Source of the DNA: Alcanivorax hongdengensis A-11-3
GTDB taxonomy: Bacteria > Pseudomonadota > Gammaproteobacteria > Pseudomonadales > Alcanivoracaceae
Reading direction: 5' to 3'
Assembly: GCF_000300995.1 (NCBI RefSeq)
Contig: NZ_AMRJ01000030.1
Coordinates: 1-39,799 of the forward strand
Length of the DNA: 39,799 bases
The first letter of the stretch is position 1. Every line of letters begins with the position of its first letter. Below, piece after piece: positions 20,321-28,251 of the stretch. The notes beneath the pieces were generated by a model that worked only from the letters and a program-made list of their open reading frames with translations, made no database searches and was not told the DNA's origin. The translations under genes and the position numbers were made by a program.

Positions 20321-22135
20321 ATGCCGACTTATAAGGCCCCCGTGCGCGATATGCGCTTTTTGATGAACGAAGTGTTCGATTTCGAAAGCCACTACAAGAC
20401 CATTCCGGAAGGCGAAGAAGCCACCCCGGACATGGTGGAAGCCATTATCGGCGAAATGGCCAAGCTGTGTGAAAACACCCTGGCGCCGCTCTACCAGACC
20501 GGCGACGAAGAAGGCTGCAAGTTCGAAGACGGCAAAGTCACCACCCCGAAAGGTTTCAAGGAAGCCTACGACGAGTTCGTGGCCGGCGGCTGGCAAGGTC
20601 TCAGCCACCCGGTGGAATTCGGCGGCCAGGGCCTGCCGGCGTCCCTGGGTCTGATCAAGTCAGAGATGATGGCCACCGCCAACTGGTCCTTCACCATGTA
20701 CCCGGGCCTGTCCATGGGTGCCATGAACACCATCCAGATGCACGGCTCCGACCAGCAGCTCCAGGATTACCTGGTACCGCTGACCGAAGGCCGCTGGGGC
20801 GGCACCATGTGTCTGACCGAGCCGCAGTGCGGTACCGACCTGGGCCAGGTGAAAACCAAGGCCGAGCCGCAGGAAGACGGCTCCTACAAGATTTCCGGCA
20901 CCAAGATCTTCATCTCCTCCGGTGAGCATGACCTGACCGAAAACATCGTTCACATCGTGCTGGCCCGCCTGCCCGACGCCCCCAAGGGCACCAAGGGTAT
21001 CTCCCTGTTCATCGTGCCCAAGTACCTGCCGGGCAAGATCGGTGAAGACAATGGCGTGCACTGTGGTTCCCTGGAAAAGAAAATGGGCATCAAGGCGTCC
21101 GCCACCTGTGTGATGAACTTCGACGAGGCCACCGGCTTCCTGATCGGCCCGGAGAACCAGGGTCTGGAGTGCATGTTCACCTTCATGAACACCGCCCGTA
21201 TCGGTACCTCCATTCAGGGTCTGGCCCACGCCGAGCTGTCCTACCAGGGCGCACTGACCTACGCCAAGGAGCGTAAGTCCATGCGTGCACTGTCCGGCAA
21301 GAAAGAACCGGATGCCATCGCCGACAGCCTGATCCACCACGGTGACGTGCGTCGCATGCTGCTCAAGCAGAAGGCCGTCGCTGAAGGTGGCCGTGCCATG
21401 ATCTACTTCGCCGCCCAGTACGCGGACAAGATGATCAGTGCCGCCCAGGCGGACAATGACGAAGAGTACAAGAAGTGGGATGACGAGCTGGGCTTCCTGA
21501 CACCGATTCTGAAGGGCTTCCTCACCGAGAAAGGCCTGGAAGTCGCCAACGACGGCATGCAGGTATTCGGTGGCCACGGCTACATCAAGGAACACGGCAT
21601 GGAGCAGATCGTGCGTGACGCACGTATCTCCACCCTGTACGAAGGCACCACCGGCATTCAGGCCCTCGATCTGCTGGGCCGTAAAGTGCTGCTGCTGACC
21701 AAGGGCAAGTGTGTTCGTGACTTCAGCAAGAAGCTGGTGGATTTCGGCACCAAGAACCTGCGCGATCCCAAGCTGCGCCCGTTCGCCTGGAAGCTGCTGA
21801 AGATCGCCGCCGAGTGGAACTACCTGACCACCCGCATCATGCTGGTGGCCGCCAAGGACCGCGACGTGGTATCCACTGCCAGCTACGACTTCCTGATGTA
21901 CTCCGGCTACGCCATGATGGCCTACTTCTGGGCCCTGCAGGCCGGTGTTGCCCGTGACAAGCTGGAAAACGGCGGCAACGAGCCGGCGGAGTTCTACAAG
22001 GCCAAGCTGGCCACCGCCGAGTTCTACTTCGACCGCATGCTGCCCAGCGCCAAGGCCCACGCCGATGCGGCGCTGAAGCCGACCAAGAGCACCATGCAGC
22101 TCAAGCCGGAACACTTCTCCTTCGATTACGAGTAA
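20321..22135 (+). CDS. Acyl-CoA dehydrogenase, long ~600-residue type
   Basis: This flavoprotein introduces the alpha-beta double bond in acyl-CoA, the first step of beta-oxidation. I start at ATG 20321 (MPTYKAPVRDMRFLMNEVFDF), preceded by GAGGGTGA. This gives 604 residues and the conserved N-terminal D-M-R-F-L-x-N-E-V segment; the frame extends 42 codons upstream without a ribosome site. FAD-binding MCLTEPQCGTDLG is near residue 163 and the ISGTKIFIS beta-strand follows. YEGTTGIQALDLLGRK near 440 carries the likely catalytic Glu. The extra C-terminal domain places it in the FadE/DmdC-like long subfamily of Pseudomonas and Alcanivorax; the chain-length preference is unknown. Confidence 0.95.
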   Translation: MPTYKAPVRDMRFLMNEVFDFESHYKTIPEGEEATPDMVEAIIGEMAKLCENTLAPLYQTGDEEGCKFEDGKVTTPKGFKEAYDEFVAGGWQGLSHPVEFGGQGLPASLGLIKSEMMATANWSFTMYPGLSMGAMNTIQMHGSDQQLQDYLVPLTEGRWGGTMCLTEPQCGTDLGQVKTKAEPQEDGSYKISGTKIFISSGEHDLTENIVHIVLARLPDAPKGTKGISLFIVPKYLPGKIGEDNGVHCGSLEKKMGIKASATCVMNFDEATGFLIGPENQGLECMFTFMNTARIGTSIQGLAHAELSYQGALTYAKERKSMRALSGKKEPDAIADSLIHHGDVRRMLLKQKAVAEGGRAMIYFAAQYADKMISAAQADNDEEYKKWDDELGFLTPILKGFLTEKGLEVANDGMQVFGGHGYIKEHGMEQIVRDARISTLYEGTTGIQALDLLGRKVLLLTKGKCVRDFSKKLVDFGTKNLRDPKLRPFAWKLLKIAAEWNYLTTRIMLVAAKDRDVVSTASYDFLMYSGYAMMAYFWALQAGVARDKLENGGNEPAEFYKAKLATAEFYFDRMLPSAKAHADAALKPTKSTMQLKPEHFSFDYE

Positions 22136-22175
22136 CAGGAGAAGATCGGACGTCCACTGTCTGACGTCGGATGCA

Positions 22176-22205
22176 AGAAAGGGCGGCCTTCGGGTCGCCC
22201 TTTCT
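22176..22205 (+). terminator. Terminator of the acyl-CoA dehydrogenase gene
   Basis: AGAAAGGGCG and CGCCCTTTCT form a long stem around a TTCG-type loop, followed by a T-rich tract (GCTTTT). It is 40 bases past the stop and lies between convergent genes. Confidence 0.85.
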
Positions 22206-22227
22206 GCTTTTGCCGTAACAGGTTCGG

Positions 22228-22599
22228 TTATTCCTCGATTAACCCCTGCTTTTTCAGCTCCGAACGGATCGCCCCGTGGGTTCGTTCAAACTGCTTCGCC
22301 AGATCGGCAAGATCCGCGCCTGAGCGATAGGCCTCACCAACGGCCTGACGCTGCTCTTCCTCCCAGGGAAAACCGGCATTGGCTGGCAAACCCTTTTGCC
22401 GGTTGGCTTCGCGTTTCTGCTCCTCCGTGAGCCGCGGCCGGGGTTCCTTTCGCCCCTCCAGAGCCTGGATCGCCACGAACAGGGCCCGAATGATTTGTGG
22501 GTGATGGTAGTGGGAGTCCTCCGGAAACGATTCCCCGGTGACCGGATTCACTCCCTGTGCCAGTGCTGTCAGCGTTTGCAGTGATTCGCGAATATCCAT
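22228..22599 (-). CDS. Small hypothetical protein, DNA-binding-like
   Basis: I cannot name this protein. I start at ATG 22597-22599 (MDIRESLQTLTALAQG), preceded by CAGGAG at good spacing, giving 123 residues. The N-terminal half contains GVNPVTGESFPEDSHYHHP, followed by a helix. The C-terminal half has the arrangement N-R-x-x-G-L-P-x-N-A-G-x-P-W, then DLAKQFERTHGAIRSELKKQGLI. That resembles small helix-turn-helix modules appended to DNA-processing enzymes. Similar free-standing proteins occur in Pseudomonas, as far as I recall, without a known role. It converges on the acyl-CoA dehydrogenase gene. Confidence 0.8.
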   Translation of the reverse strand: MDIRESLQTLTALAQGVNPVTGESFPEDSHYHHPQIIRALFVAIQALEGRKEPRPRLTEEQKREANRQKGLPANAGFPWEEEQRQAVGEAYRSGADLADLAKQFERTHGAIRSELKKQGLIEE

Positions 22600-22751
22600 G
22601 CGTGCTCCTGTTGCCCAAGCCGGTATGGTCGCTGCCATTGCCATGCCCTGCTATCAGACAATCACCCGGATTGATGTCATCGCATCCTGATATCTCTTGT
22701 TTCGCCGCCCGGGAAACAGCGACACAGGAACACAGTGCATATGGCGGGCAC

Positions 22752-22785
22752 AAAAAAAGCGGCCCCCTTTCGGAGGCCGCTTTTT
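22752..22785 (-). terminator. Terminator of aceA
   Basis: AAAAAGCGGCC (22754-22764) and GGCCGCTTTTT (22775-22785) form an 11-bp stem. Read on the minus strand it is followed by seven T. It is just past the aceA stop at 22813. Confidence 0.92.
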
Positions 22786-22812
22786 CAAGACTTACCTTGA
22801 GCAGATCGGAAC

Positions 22813-24411
22813 TTAGTTGTTCTCGAACTGGTTCATGGTGTTGTCTTTACCGCCGGCTTTCAGCGCTGCTTCACCGGAGAAGTACTCTTTGTGGTCATCA
22901 CCGATGTTGGAACCGGCCATGTCCTGGTGCTTCACGGTAGCGATGTTGCGACGGATTTCCTGACGCTGAACACCTTTGGCGTAGGCCAGCATGCCTTCTT
23001 CGCCGAAGTAGCCTTCTACCAGCTGGTCGGTGGACAGAGCAGCGGTGTGGTAGGTCGGCAGCGTGATCAGGTGGTGGAATACGCCAGCTTCGCGGGACGC
23101 TTTGGCCTGGAACTCTTTGGCCCACTCGTCAGCTTCGGCCGCCAGCTCGGTGTCGTCGTACTTCACGCTCATCAGAGCAGCACGGTCGTAGGCGGACAGA
23201 TCCTTGCCTTCCTTCTCCCAGGCATCGAATACCTGCTGACGGAAGTTAAGGGTCCAGTTGAAGGACGGGCTGTTGTTGTAAACCAGCTTGGCGTTCGGCT
23301 CTTGTTCCTTGATGCGGTCAACCATCTGCTTGATGTGCGCAACGTTCGGAGTCGGAGTCTCGATCCACAGCAGGTCAGCGCCGTTCTGCAGGCTGGTGAC
23401 ACAGTCCAGAACCACACGATCGATGTTGGAATCGCGACGGAACTGGAACAGGCCGGAAGCCAGACGGGTCGGCTTGAGCAGCTTGCCATTGGACTTGATC
23501 ACAACGTCACCGTTGTTGATTTCGTCAGCGGACTCGATGTACTCGCCTTCCAGGAAGGAGTTGTACTGGTCGCCCAGGTCGCCCGGCTCGTTGGTCACGG
23601 CGATCTGCTTGGTCAGGCCGGCACCTTCAGAGTCGGTACGGGCAACGATCACACCATCGTCAACGCCCAGCTCGAGGAAGGCATAACGAACGGCGTTGAT
23701 CTTGGCCAGGAAGTCGGCGTGGGGAACGGTCACTTTACCGTCCTGGTGACCACACTGCTTCTCGTCGGAAACCTGGTTCTCGATCTGGATGCAGCAAGCA
23801 CCCGCTTCGATCATCTGCTTGGCCATCAGGTAGGTGGCTTCCGGGTTACCGAAACCGGCATCGATGTCAGCAATGATCGGCACAACGTGGGTTTCGAAGT
23901 TGTCGATCTTTTCGATGATTTCCTTCTGCTTGGCAGCGTCGCCGGCATCCTTGGCGTCGTCCAGAGCACGGAACAGGTGGTTCAGTTCCCAGGCGTCAGC
24001 CTGCTTCAGGAAGGTGTACAGCTCACGGATCAGGTCAGCAACAGCCGTCTTCTCGTGCATGGACTGGTCAGGCAGCGGACCGAACTCGGAACGCAGGGCA
24101 GCAACCATCCAGCCAGACAGGTACAGGTAGCGACGCTTGGTGCCACCGAAGTACTTCTTGATGGAGATCATCTTCTGCTGGCCAATGAAACCGTGCCAGC
24201 AGCCCAGGGACTGGGTGTACTTGCTGTTGTCAGCATCGTAGGCCGCCATGTCTTCACGCATGATCTTGGCGTTGTACTTGGCGATGTCCAGATGCGTGTT
24301 GAAACGGTTTTGCAGACGCATGCGGACCGCAGATTCCGGATTGATGTCTTTCCAGGTGCTGTTGGCACCAATCACGGAGCTCAGTGCTTCGATGTCTTTG
24401 GTGTATGACAT
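22813..24411 (-). CDS. aceA: Isocitrate lyase, long (Pseudomonas-type) class
   Basis: This enzyme cleaves isocitrate to glyoxylate and succinate, the committed step of the glyoxylate shunt needed for growth on alkanes, fatty acids and acetate. I start at ATG 24409-24411 (MSYTKDIEALSSVIG) behind AGAGG, giving 532 residues. The length and the loop DEKQCGHQDGK (in place of the KKCGH of E. coli, same catalytic Cys) put it with the ~531-residue Pseudomonas AceA group. Substrate and metal residues are visible in ADIDAGFGNPEATY near residue 198. It is divergent from the wax ester synthase gene and has its own terminator. Confidence 0.96.
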   Translation of the reverse strand: MSYTKDIEALSSVIGANSTWKDINPESAVRMRLQNRFNTHLDIAKYNAKIMREDMAAYDADNSKYTQSLGCWHGFIGQQKMISIKKYFGGTKRRYLYLSGWMVAALRSEFGPLPDQSMHEKTAVADLIRELYTFLKQADAWELNHLFRALDDAKDAGDAAKQKEIIEKIDNFETHVVPIIADIDAGFGNPEATYLMAKQMIEAGACCIQIENQVSDEKQCGHQDGKVTVPHADFLAKINAVRYAFLELGVDDGVIVARTDSEGAGLTKQIAVTNEPGDLGDQYNSFLEGEYIESADEINNGDVVIKSNGKLLKPTRLASGLFQFRRDSNIDRVVLDCVTSLQNGADLLWIETPTPNVAHIKQMVDRIKEQEPNAKLVYNNSPSFNWTLNFRQQVFDAWEKEGKDLSAYDRAALMSVKYDDTELAAEADEWAKEFQAKASREAGVFHHLITLPTYHTAALSTDQLVEGYFGEEGMLAYAKGVQRQEIRRNIATVKHQDMAGSNIGDDHKEYFSGEAALKAGGKDNTMNQFENN

Positions 24412-24806
24412 GGTGAACCTCTGATTAACAAATTGGTGTATCGATACCGGGAGGGGCAACCCTGCTCATGTCATGCATGCCGGTCTACCGATGCCGCGCA
24501 TTCTAGTGCCAGTGAACCCATAAACATAATCAATATGGTCTATGTTCGGTATTCGCGCCATGAATGCTCTTGATGACAGCAAAACCGACTCATACTTAGG
24601 TACCAGTCGAAGCGGATTCATTGTCATTGAGTAATGAGACAACGCCTTGATTTACCGAAGAGACCACCGCTTTACACCATCCACACAATGACCCAGTGAC
24701 CGCTTTGCTACTATGATCATTCCTGCACAGCTGGCATGGCCCCTGCATTGCTGTTTTCAGGGGGCGCCACTGTGTTCAAGGACAGACAGACTATCAAGGG
24801 GACTCT
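24412..24806. promoter_or_regulatory. Divergent control region between aceA and atfA1
   Basis: This 395-base region has no gene. It is locally AT-rich near 24520-24650. It holds the inverted repeat AACATA-N12-TATGTT (24523-24528, 24541-24546), upstream of a possible aceA -10 (TAGAAT on the minus strand near 24500). It also holds a second inverted repeat, TTGTC...GACAA (24621-24642), and a candidate atfA1 promoter. The repeats could be operators for a regulator linking fat breakdown and storage; this is inference. Confidence 0.5.
24570..24598 (+). promoter_or_regulatory. Candidate promoter of atfA1
   Basis: TTGATG (24570-24575) and TACTTA (24593-24598) are 17 bases apart. If used, the leader before atfA1 would be about 200 bases and would include the TTGTC/GACAA repeat. 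Confidence 0.35.
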
Positions 24807-26183
24807 ATGAAAGCGCTTAGCCCGGTGGACCAGTTGTTTTTGTGGCTGGAAAAGCGGCAACAACCCATGCACGTGGCTGGCCTGCAGCTGTTTTCCTTCC
24901 CGGAAGATGCCGGCCCCAAGTACGTCAGTGAACTGGCGCAATCCATGCGCGATTACTGTTGCCCCGTGGCCCCTTTCAATCAGCGCCTCACCCGTCGCCT
25001 GGGTCAGTACTACTGGACCGAGGACAAGCAGTTCGACATTGATCACCACTTCCGCCACGAAGCGCTGCCCAAACCCGGCCGTATCCGGGAATTGCTGTCA
25101 CTGGTGTCCGCCGAACATTCCAACCTGCTGGATCGGGAGCGCCCGCTTTGGGAAGCCCACCTGATTGAGGGTATTCGCGGCCGGCAGTTTGCCCTTTACA
25201 CCAAGATTCACCACTCCGTGGTGGACGGCATCTCCGCCATGCGCATGGGCATGCGTGCCCTGTCGGAGGATCCCAACGAACGCGACCTGCCGCCGGTGTG
25301 GGCCTACCAGCCGAAAAAACGTCCCCGCAGCGGCCTGCCCAGCAACCCGGTGGATGCGGTGTCCAGCCTGGCGCGGCTGACCGCCGGCGTCAGCAAGCAG
25401 GTGGCCACCGTGCCCGGCCTGGCACGGGAAATCTACAAGGTGACGCAGAAGGCCAAGACCGACGAAAACTATGTGTCGATCTTCCAGGCGCCGGACACCA
25501 TGCTCAACCATTCCATCACCGGTTCGCGACGGTTTGCCGCCCAGAGCTTCTCGCTGCCACGGCTGAAGAAAATCGCCAAGGCATTCGACTGCACCATCAA
25601 TACCGTGGTGCTGTCCATGTGCGGCCATGCCCTGCGCGAGTACCTGATCAGCCAGAACGCCCTGCCCGATGAGCCACTGATTGCCATGGTACCCATGAGC
25701 CTGCGTCAGGATGACAGCGCCGGTGGCAACCAGATCGGCATGATCCTGGCCAACCTGGGCACCCATATCTGCGACCCGGCCAACCGCCTGCGGGTGGTGA
25801 ACAACTCCGTGCAGGAAGCCAAGCAGCGCTTCTCGCAAATGAGCCCGGAGGAGATCCTCAACTTCACCGCCCTGACCATGGCACCCACCGGCCTCAACCT
25901 GCTCACCGGGCTGGCGCCCAAATGGCGGGCCTTCAATGTGGTGATTTCCAATGTGCCCGGGCCCCGTGAGCCGCTCTACTGGAACGGCGCCCAGCTCCAG
26001 GGCATGTACCCGGTGTCCATCGCGCTGGACCGCATTGCCCTGAACATCACCCTGACCAGTTACGTGGACCAGCTGGAATTCGGCCTGATTGCCTGCCGAC
26101 GCACCCTGCCTTCCATGCAGCGGTTGCTGGATTACCTGGAGCAGTCCATCCGCGAACTGGAGATTGCCGCCGGCCTGAAATAG
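24807..26183 (+). CDS. atfA1: Wax ester synthase / acyl-CoA:diacylglycerol acyltransferase
   Basis: This WS/DGAT enzyme joins acyl-CoA to fatty alcohols or diacylglycerol, making wax esters and triacylglycerol storage lipids at the inner membrane. The 458-residue protein has the active-site motif HHSVVDG (HHxxxDG) at about residues 135-141, which contains the catalytic base. The family's N-terminal SPVDQLFLWLE and C-terminal NVVISNVPGPREPLYWNGAQ are present. From memory it matches AtfA1 of Alcanivorax borkumensis over most of its length. It lies opposite aceA, so storage and breakdown of fat carbon share one control region. The start ATG follows AAGGGGA. Confidence 0.97.
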   Translation: MKALSPVDQLFLWLEKRQQPMHVAGLQLFSFPEDAGPKYVSELAQSMRDYCCPVAPFNQRLTRRLGQYYWTEDKQFDIDHHFRHEALPKPGRIRELLSLVSAEHSNLLDRERPLWEAHLIEGIRGRQFALYTKIHHSVVDGISAMRMGMRALSEDPNERDLPPVWAYQPKKRPRSGLPSNPVDAVSSLARLTAGVSKQVATVPGLAREIYKVTQKAKTDENYVSIFQAPDTMLNHSITGSRRFAAQSFSLPRLKKIAKAFDCTINTVVLSMCGHALREYLISQNALPDEPLIAMVPMSLRQDDSAGGNQIGMILANLGTHICDPANRLRVVNNSVQEAKQRFSQMSPEEILNFTALTMAPTGLNLLTGLAPKWRAFNVVISNVPGPREPLYWNGAQLQGMYPVSIALDRIALNITLTSYVDQLEFGLIACRRTLPSMQRLLDYLEQSIRELEIAAGLK

Positions 26184-26207
26184 GCCGGTTGTGATGTTAC
26201 TGACCCC

Positions 26208-26258
26208 GGCGCGTGACACCTGGCAATGATGGCCCGGCGGCACGCGCCTTCCTTTTTT
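26208..26258 (+). terminator. Probable terminator of atfA1
   Basis: GGCGCGTG (26208-26215) and CACGCGCC (26241-26248) form an 8-bp stem around a large loop, followed by TTCCTTTTTT. The large loop makes it less certain than the others. Confidence 0.5.
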
Positions 26259-26280
26259 CTGCCCCTTTATGTGGATACCT

Positions 26281-27144
26281 ATGCAAACCCTCACTCGTGG
26301 TGAACTGGACTGTGTGGAAATCCACCATCGCGGCCAGCGACTGGTGATCGCCGACCAGGGGGCCCAGGTGCTCGAATACCAGCGCGATGGCGAGCCGCCA
26401 CTGATCTGGCTCAGTGACCAGGAGGGCTACCGGCCCGGCCAGAGTGTGCGCGGCGGGGTGCCGGTCTGCTGGCCCTGGTTCGGCGCCCTGACACGCAACC
26501 CGGCCACCCTGCAGGCACAATATTCCCTGAGTGATCCCCCCGCCCATGGTCTGGTGCGCGGCCTGCCCTGGCAGCGTATCCGCCAGCACCAGGATGATCA
26601 GCGCGTACAACTGGTCTACCGGCCGGCATCCTGCGCGGCCTTGCCCGCCGTGCCGACACTCACCGTAACCCTGGACGATGCCCTGACCCTGAGCCTGCAC
26701 AACCACAACCCGGGCAGCTCGCCGGTATGGATCAGCCAGGCCCTGCACAGTTATTTCGCCGTTGGCGATATCCACCGGGTCAGCGTGCAGGGGCTGGACG
26801 GCTGCCCCTATGTGGATGCCATGGATGACTGGCAACGCCACACCCAAGACGCGGCACTGACCTTCAAGGGTGAAACCGACCGCCTTTACCTGTCGCTACC
26901 CAACCAGCTGCATATCGACGATGCCCGCTGGCAGCGACGCATCAGCCTCTCGGTTTCCGGCAGTCGCTCGGCGGTCATCTGGAACCCCTGGGTCGACAAG
27001 AGCCGACGGCTGAGCCAGTTCGCCGATAACGCCTGGCAGGGCATGCTTTGTATCGAAACGGCCAGGGTGCTGGAAGACGCACTCTGCCTGGCCCCGGGGG
27101 AACAACATGAAATGGCCGTGCGTTTTGTGACAGAGGCGTTATAA
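26281..27144 (+). CDS. yeaD: D-hexose-6-phosphate mutarotase, YeaD family
   Basis: YeaD-type aldose epimerases interconvert the anomers of glucose-6-phosphate and related sugars. I use the ATG at 26281 (287 residues); an ATG four codons upstream is equally possible, as neither has a good ribosome site. The family signature VRGGVPVCWPWFGAL is at about residues 57-71, followed by HGLVRGLPW. The catalytic histidine is probably in QALHSYFAVGDI near 155, and the partner glutamate in LCIETARV near 258. It is a single gene between atfA1 and the cold-shock gene. Confidence 0.9.
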   Translation: MQTLTRGELDCVEIHHRGQRLVIADQGAQVLEYQRDGEPPLIWLSDQEGYRPGQSVRGGVPVCWPWFGALTRNPATLQAQYSLSDPPAHGLVRGLPWQRIRQHQDDQRVQLVYRPASCAALPAVPTLTVTLDDALTLSLHNHNPGSSPVWISQALHSYFAVGDIHRVSVQGLDGCPYVDAMDDWQRHTQDAALTFKGETDRLYLSLPNQLHIDDARWQRRISLSVSGSRSAVIWNPWVDKSRRLSQFADNAWQGMLCIETARVLEDALCLAPGEQHEMAVRFVTEAL

Positions 27145-27336
27145 CCCCCGGAAAAACCCCTGAAAAAGAAGTGGTGCAATCTGAAAAAGGGGAGTAGAGT
27201 CGGAAGTGGCTGCGAATTATGGCCGAGGATTGTTTTGGTAGTTGTCTTCCCTGCGTGAAGCTGAAGTTGTCTCCGAACACCCCCATCATGGTTTGCAAGC
27301 AACACTTTAAGTTTAGTTTTTGAGGTATAGATTCAC

Positions 27337-27540
27337 ATGGCTACTGGTACTGTGAAGTGGTTCAACGAGTCCAAGGGTTTTGGTTTCATCTCCCAGGACG
27401 ATGGTGGTGCAGACGTATTCGTTCATTTCAGCGCAATCAACGGTTCAGGCTTCAAAACCCTGGCCGAGGGTCAGAAGGTTTCCTTCGAGATCCAGCAGGG
27501 CCCCAAAGGTCCTCAGGCTGCCAACGTCGTAGCTGACTAA
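27337..27540 (+). CDS. Cold-shock domain protein, CspA family
   Basis: This is a small single-stranded nucleic-acid-binding protein that can act as an RNA chaperone. The 67 residues are one cold-shock domain. RNP1 is KGFGFISQ and RNP2 is DVFVHFSAI, both intact. A gap of about 190 bases upstream without a gene suggests a long leader, common for csp genes; a TAGAGT -10-like hexamer lies near 27194. The ribosome site GAGG is 11 bases before ATG. Whether it is cold-induced cannot be told. Confidence 0.97.
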   Translation: MATGTVKWFNESKGFGFISQDDGGADVFVHFSAINGSGFKTLAEGQKVSFEIQQGPKGPQAANVVAD

Positions 27541-27557
27541 GCTACCTCGCTGGTACG

Positions 27558-27584
27558 AAAAAACCCGCTTCGGCGGGTTTTTTT
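27558..27584 (+). terminator. Terminator of the cold-shock gene
   Basis: AAACCCGC (27561-27568), a TTCG tetraloop and GCGGGTTT (27573-27580), followed by a run of T, form a textbook intrinsic terminator. The A-run on the other side makes it potentially bidirectional, so it could also serve the RAYT gene at 27603. Confidence 0.95.
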
Positions 27585-27602
27585 GTGGGTGGAGGGTAGC
27601 CT

Positions 27603-28046
27603 CTACAACCAGGCCGCATTCCAGTAAGGGTAATCGGCAAGCCGTGATACCAGCCCCGCCCTCAAGGGATTGGCGACGATGTAACGGGCCACCTCAATCA
27701 CCGACTCCTCTTCTCTGAGCGCATGATCATGAAATCCTCTCTGCCAGACAGACAATCCCATGCGCCGTACGACTCTGGATTTCAGCATCATCACCGTGTG
27801 TGACAGGGAATAGCGCTCGCCCAGGGAAAAAAGCCAGTGCACGTGATCGGGCATCACCACAAAACACCATGTCTGTGTCGCTCCGGACTGATCCACATCG
27901 GTAATGCTACGACACACCCTGACCGCCAGATCATGATCTTCAAACCAGCGGCGACGCCCCTTGGTCACCGCAGTCACATGATAAATGCCGCCGGGTTGTG
28001 AATATCGCCCCGTGCGTAACCGGTGCCCGTGATATCTGCCTGTCAT
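27603..28046 (-). CDS. REP-associated tyrosine transposase (RAYT)
   Basis: RAYTs are Y1-type HUH nucleases related to IS200/IS605 transposases and are thought to multiply REP elements. The protein has 147 residues. It begins with the family's PGGIYHVTAVT near residue 18. The HUH motif is seen in VMPDHVHWLF (His-Val-His, near 65-72). The catalytic tyrosine is probably in EVARYIVANPLRAGLV (near 122). The frame is intact, so the enzyme may be active. Its promoter-side flank contains a perfect inverted pair of REP elements with a GTAG tetranucleotide, the arrangement expected for a RAYT and its substrate. Confidence 0.93.
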   Translation of the reverse strand: MTGRYHGHRLRTGRYSQPGGIYHVTAVTKGRRRWFEDHDLAVRVCRSITDVDQSGATQTWCFVVMPDHVHWLFSLGERYSLSHTVMMLKSRVVRRMGLSVWQRGFHDHALREEESVIEVARYIVANPLRAGLVSRLADYPYWNAAWL

Positions 28047-28251
28047 GACTCAAATATGGCCATGCCGGCAAGGCTTGCCTGTCAGTGATAACGCAAGCCC
28101 TCGTAGGAGGGCACCGCTTTTTTATGTCTTCGCAGGGAATCCGGCGCCTTGGGGTCATGAGGGGTTCGCGACTCGAGCGTCGCTCCTACGGGAAATCGGT
28201 GGCGCAGTAGGAGCGACGCTCGAGTCGCGAACCCGACACACAACAAGCCCC
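28047..28251. other. REP-rich spacer between RAYT and peptidase genes
   Basis: No gene is visible in this spacer. Besides the REP pair at 28162-28234 it holds weaker inverted segments around 28068-28110 (GGCAAGGCTTGCCTG and a GTAGGAG string) that look like decayed repeat copies. Confidence 0.5.
28162..28234. repeat. Perfect inverted REP pair (BIME) beside RAYT
   Basis: Bases 28162-28189 and 28207-28234 are exact reverse complements over 28 bases, with a 17-base spacer. Each arm read outward from GTAGGAGCGACGCTCGAG has an internal palindrome (GCGAC...GTCGC). The 5' GTAG tetranucleotide is the feature RAYT-linked REP families share (established knowledge). Further copies are at 1844-1869 and 35993-36017. 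Confidence 0.92.

Noticed and set aside
22891..24408. Open frame of 505 codons on the plus strand
   Set aside because: Antisense to aceA, with no ribosome site or recognisable motif.
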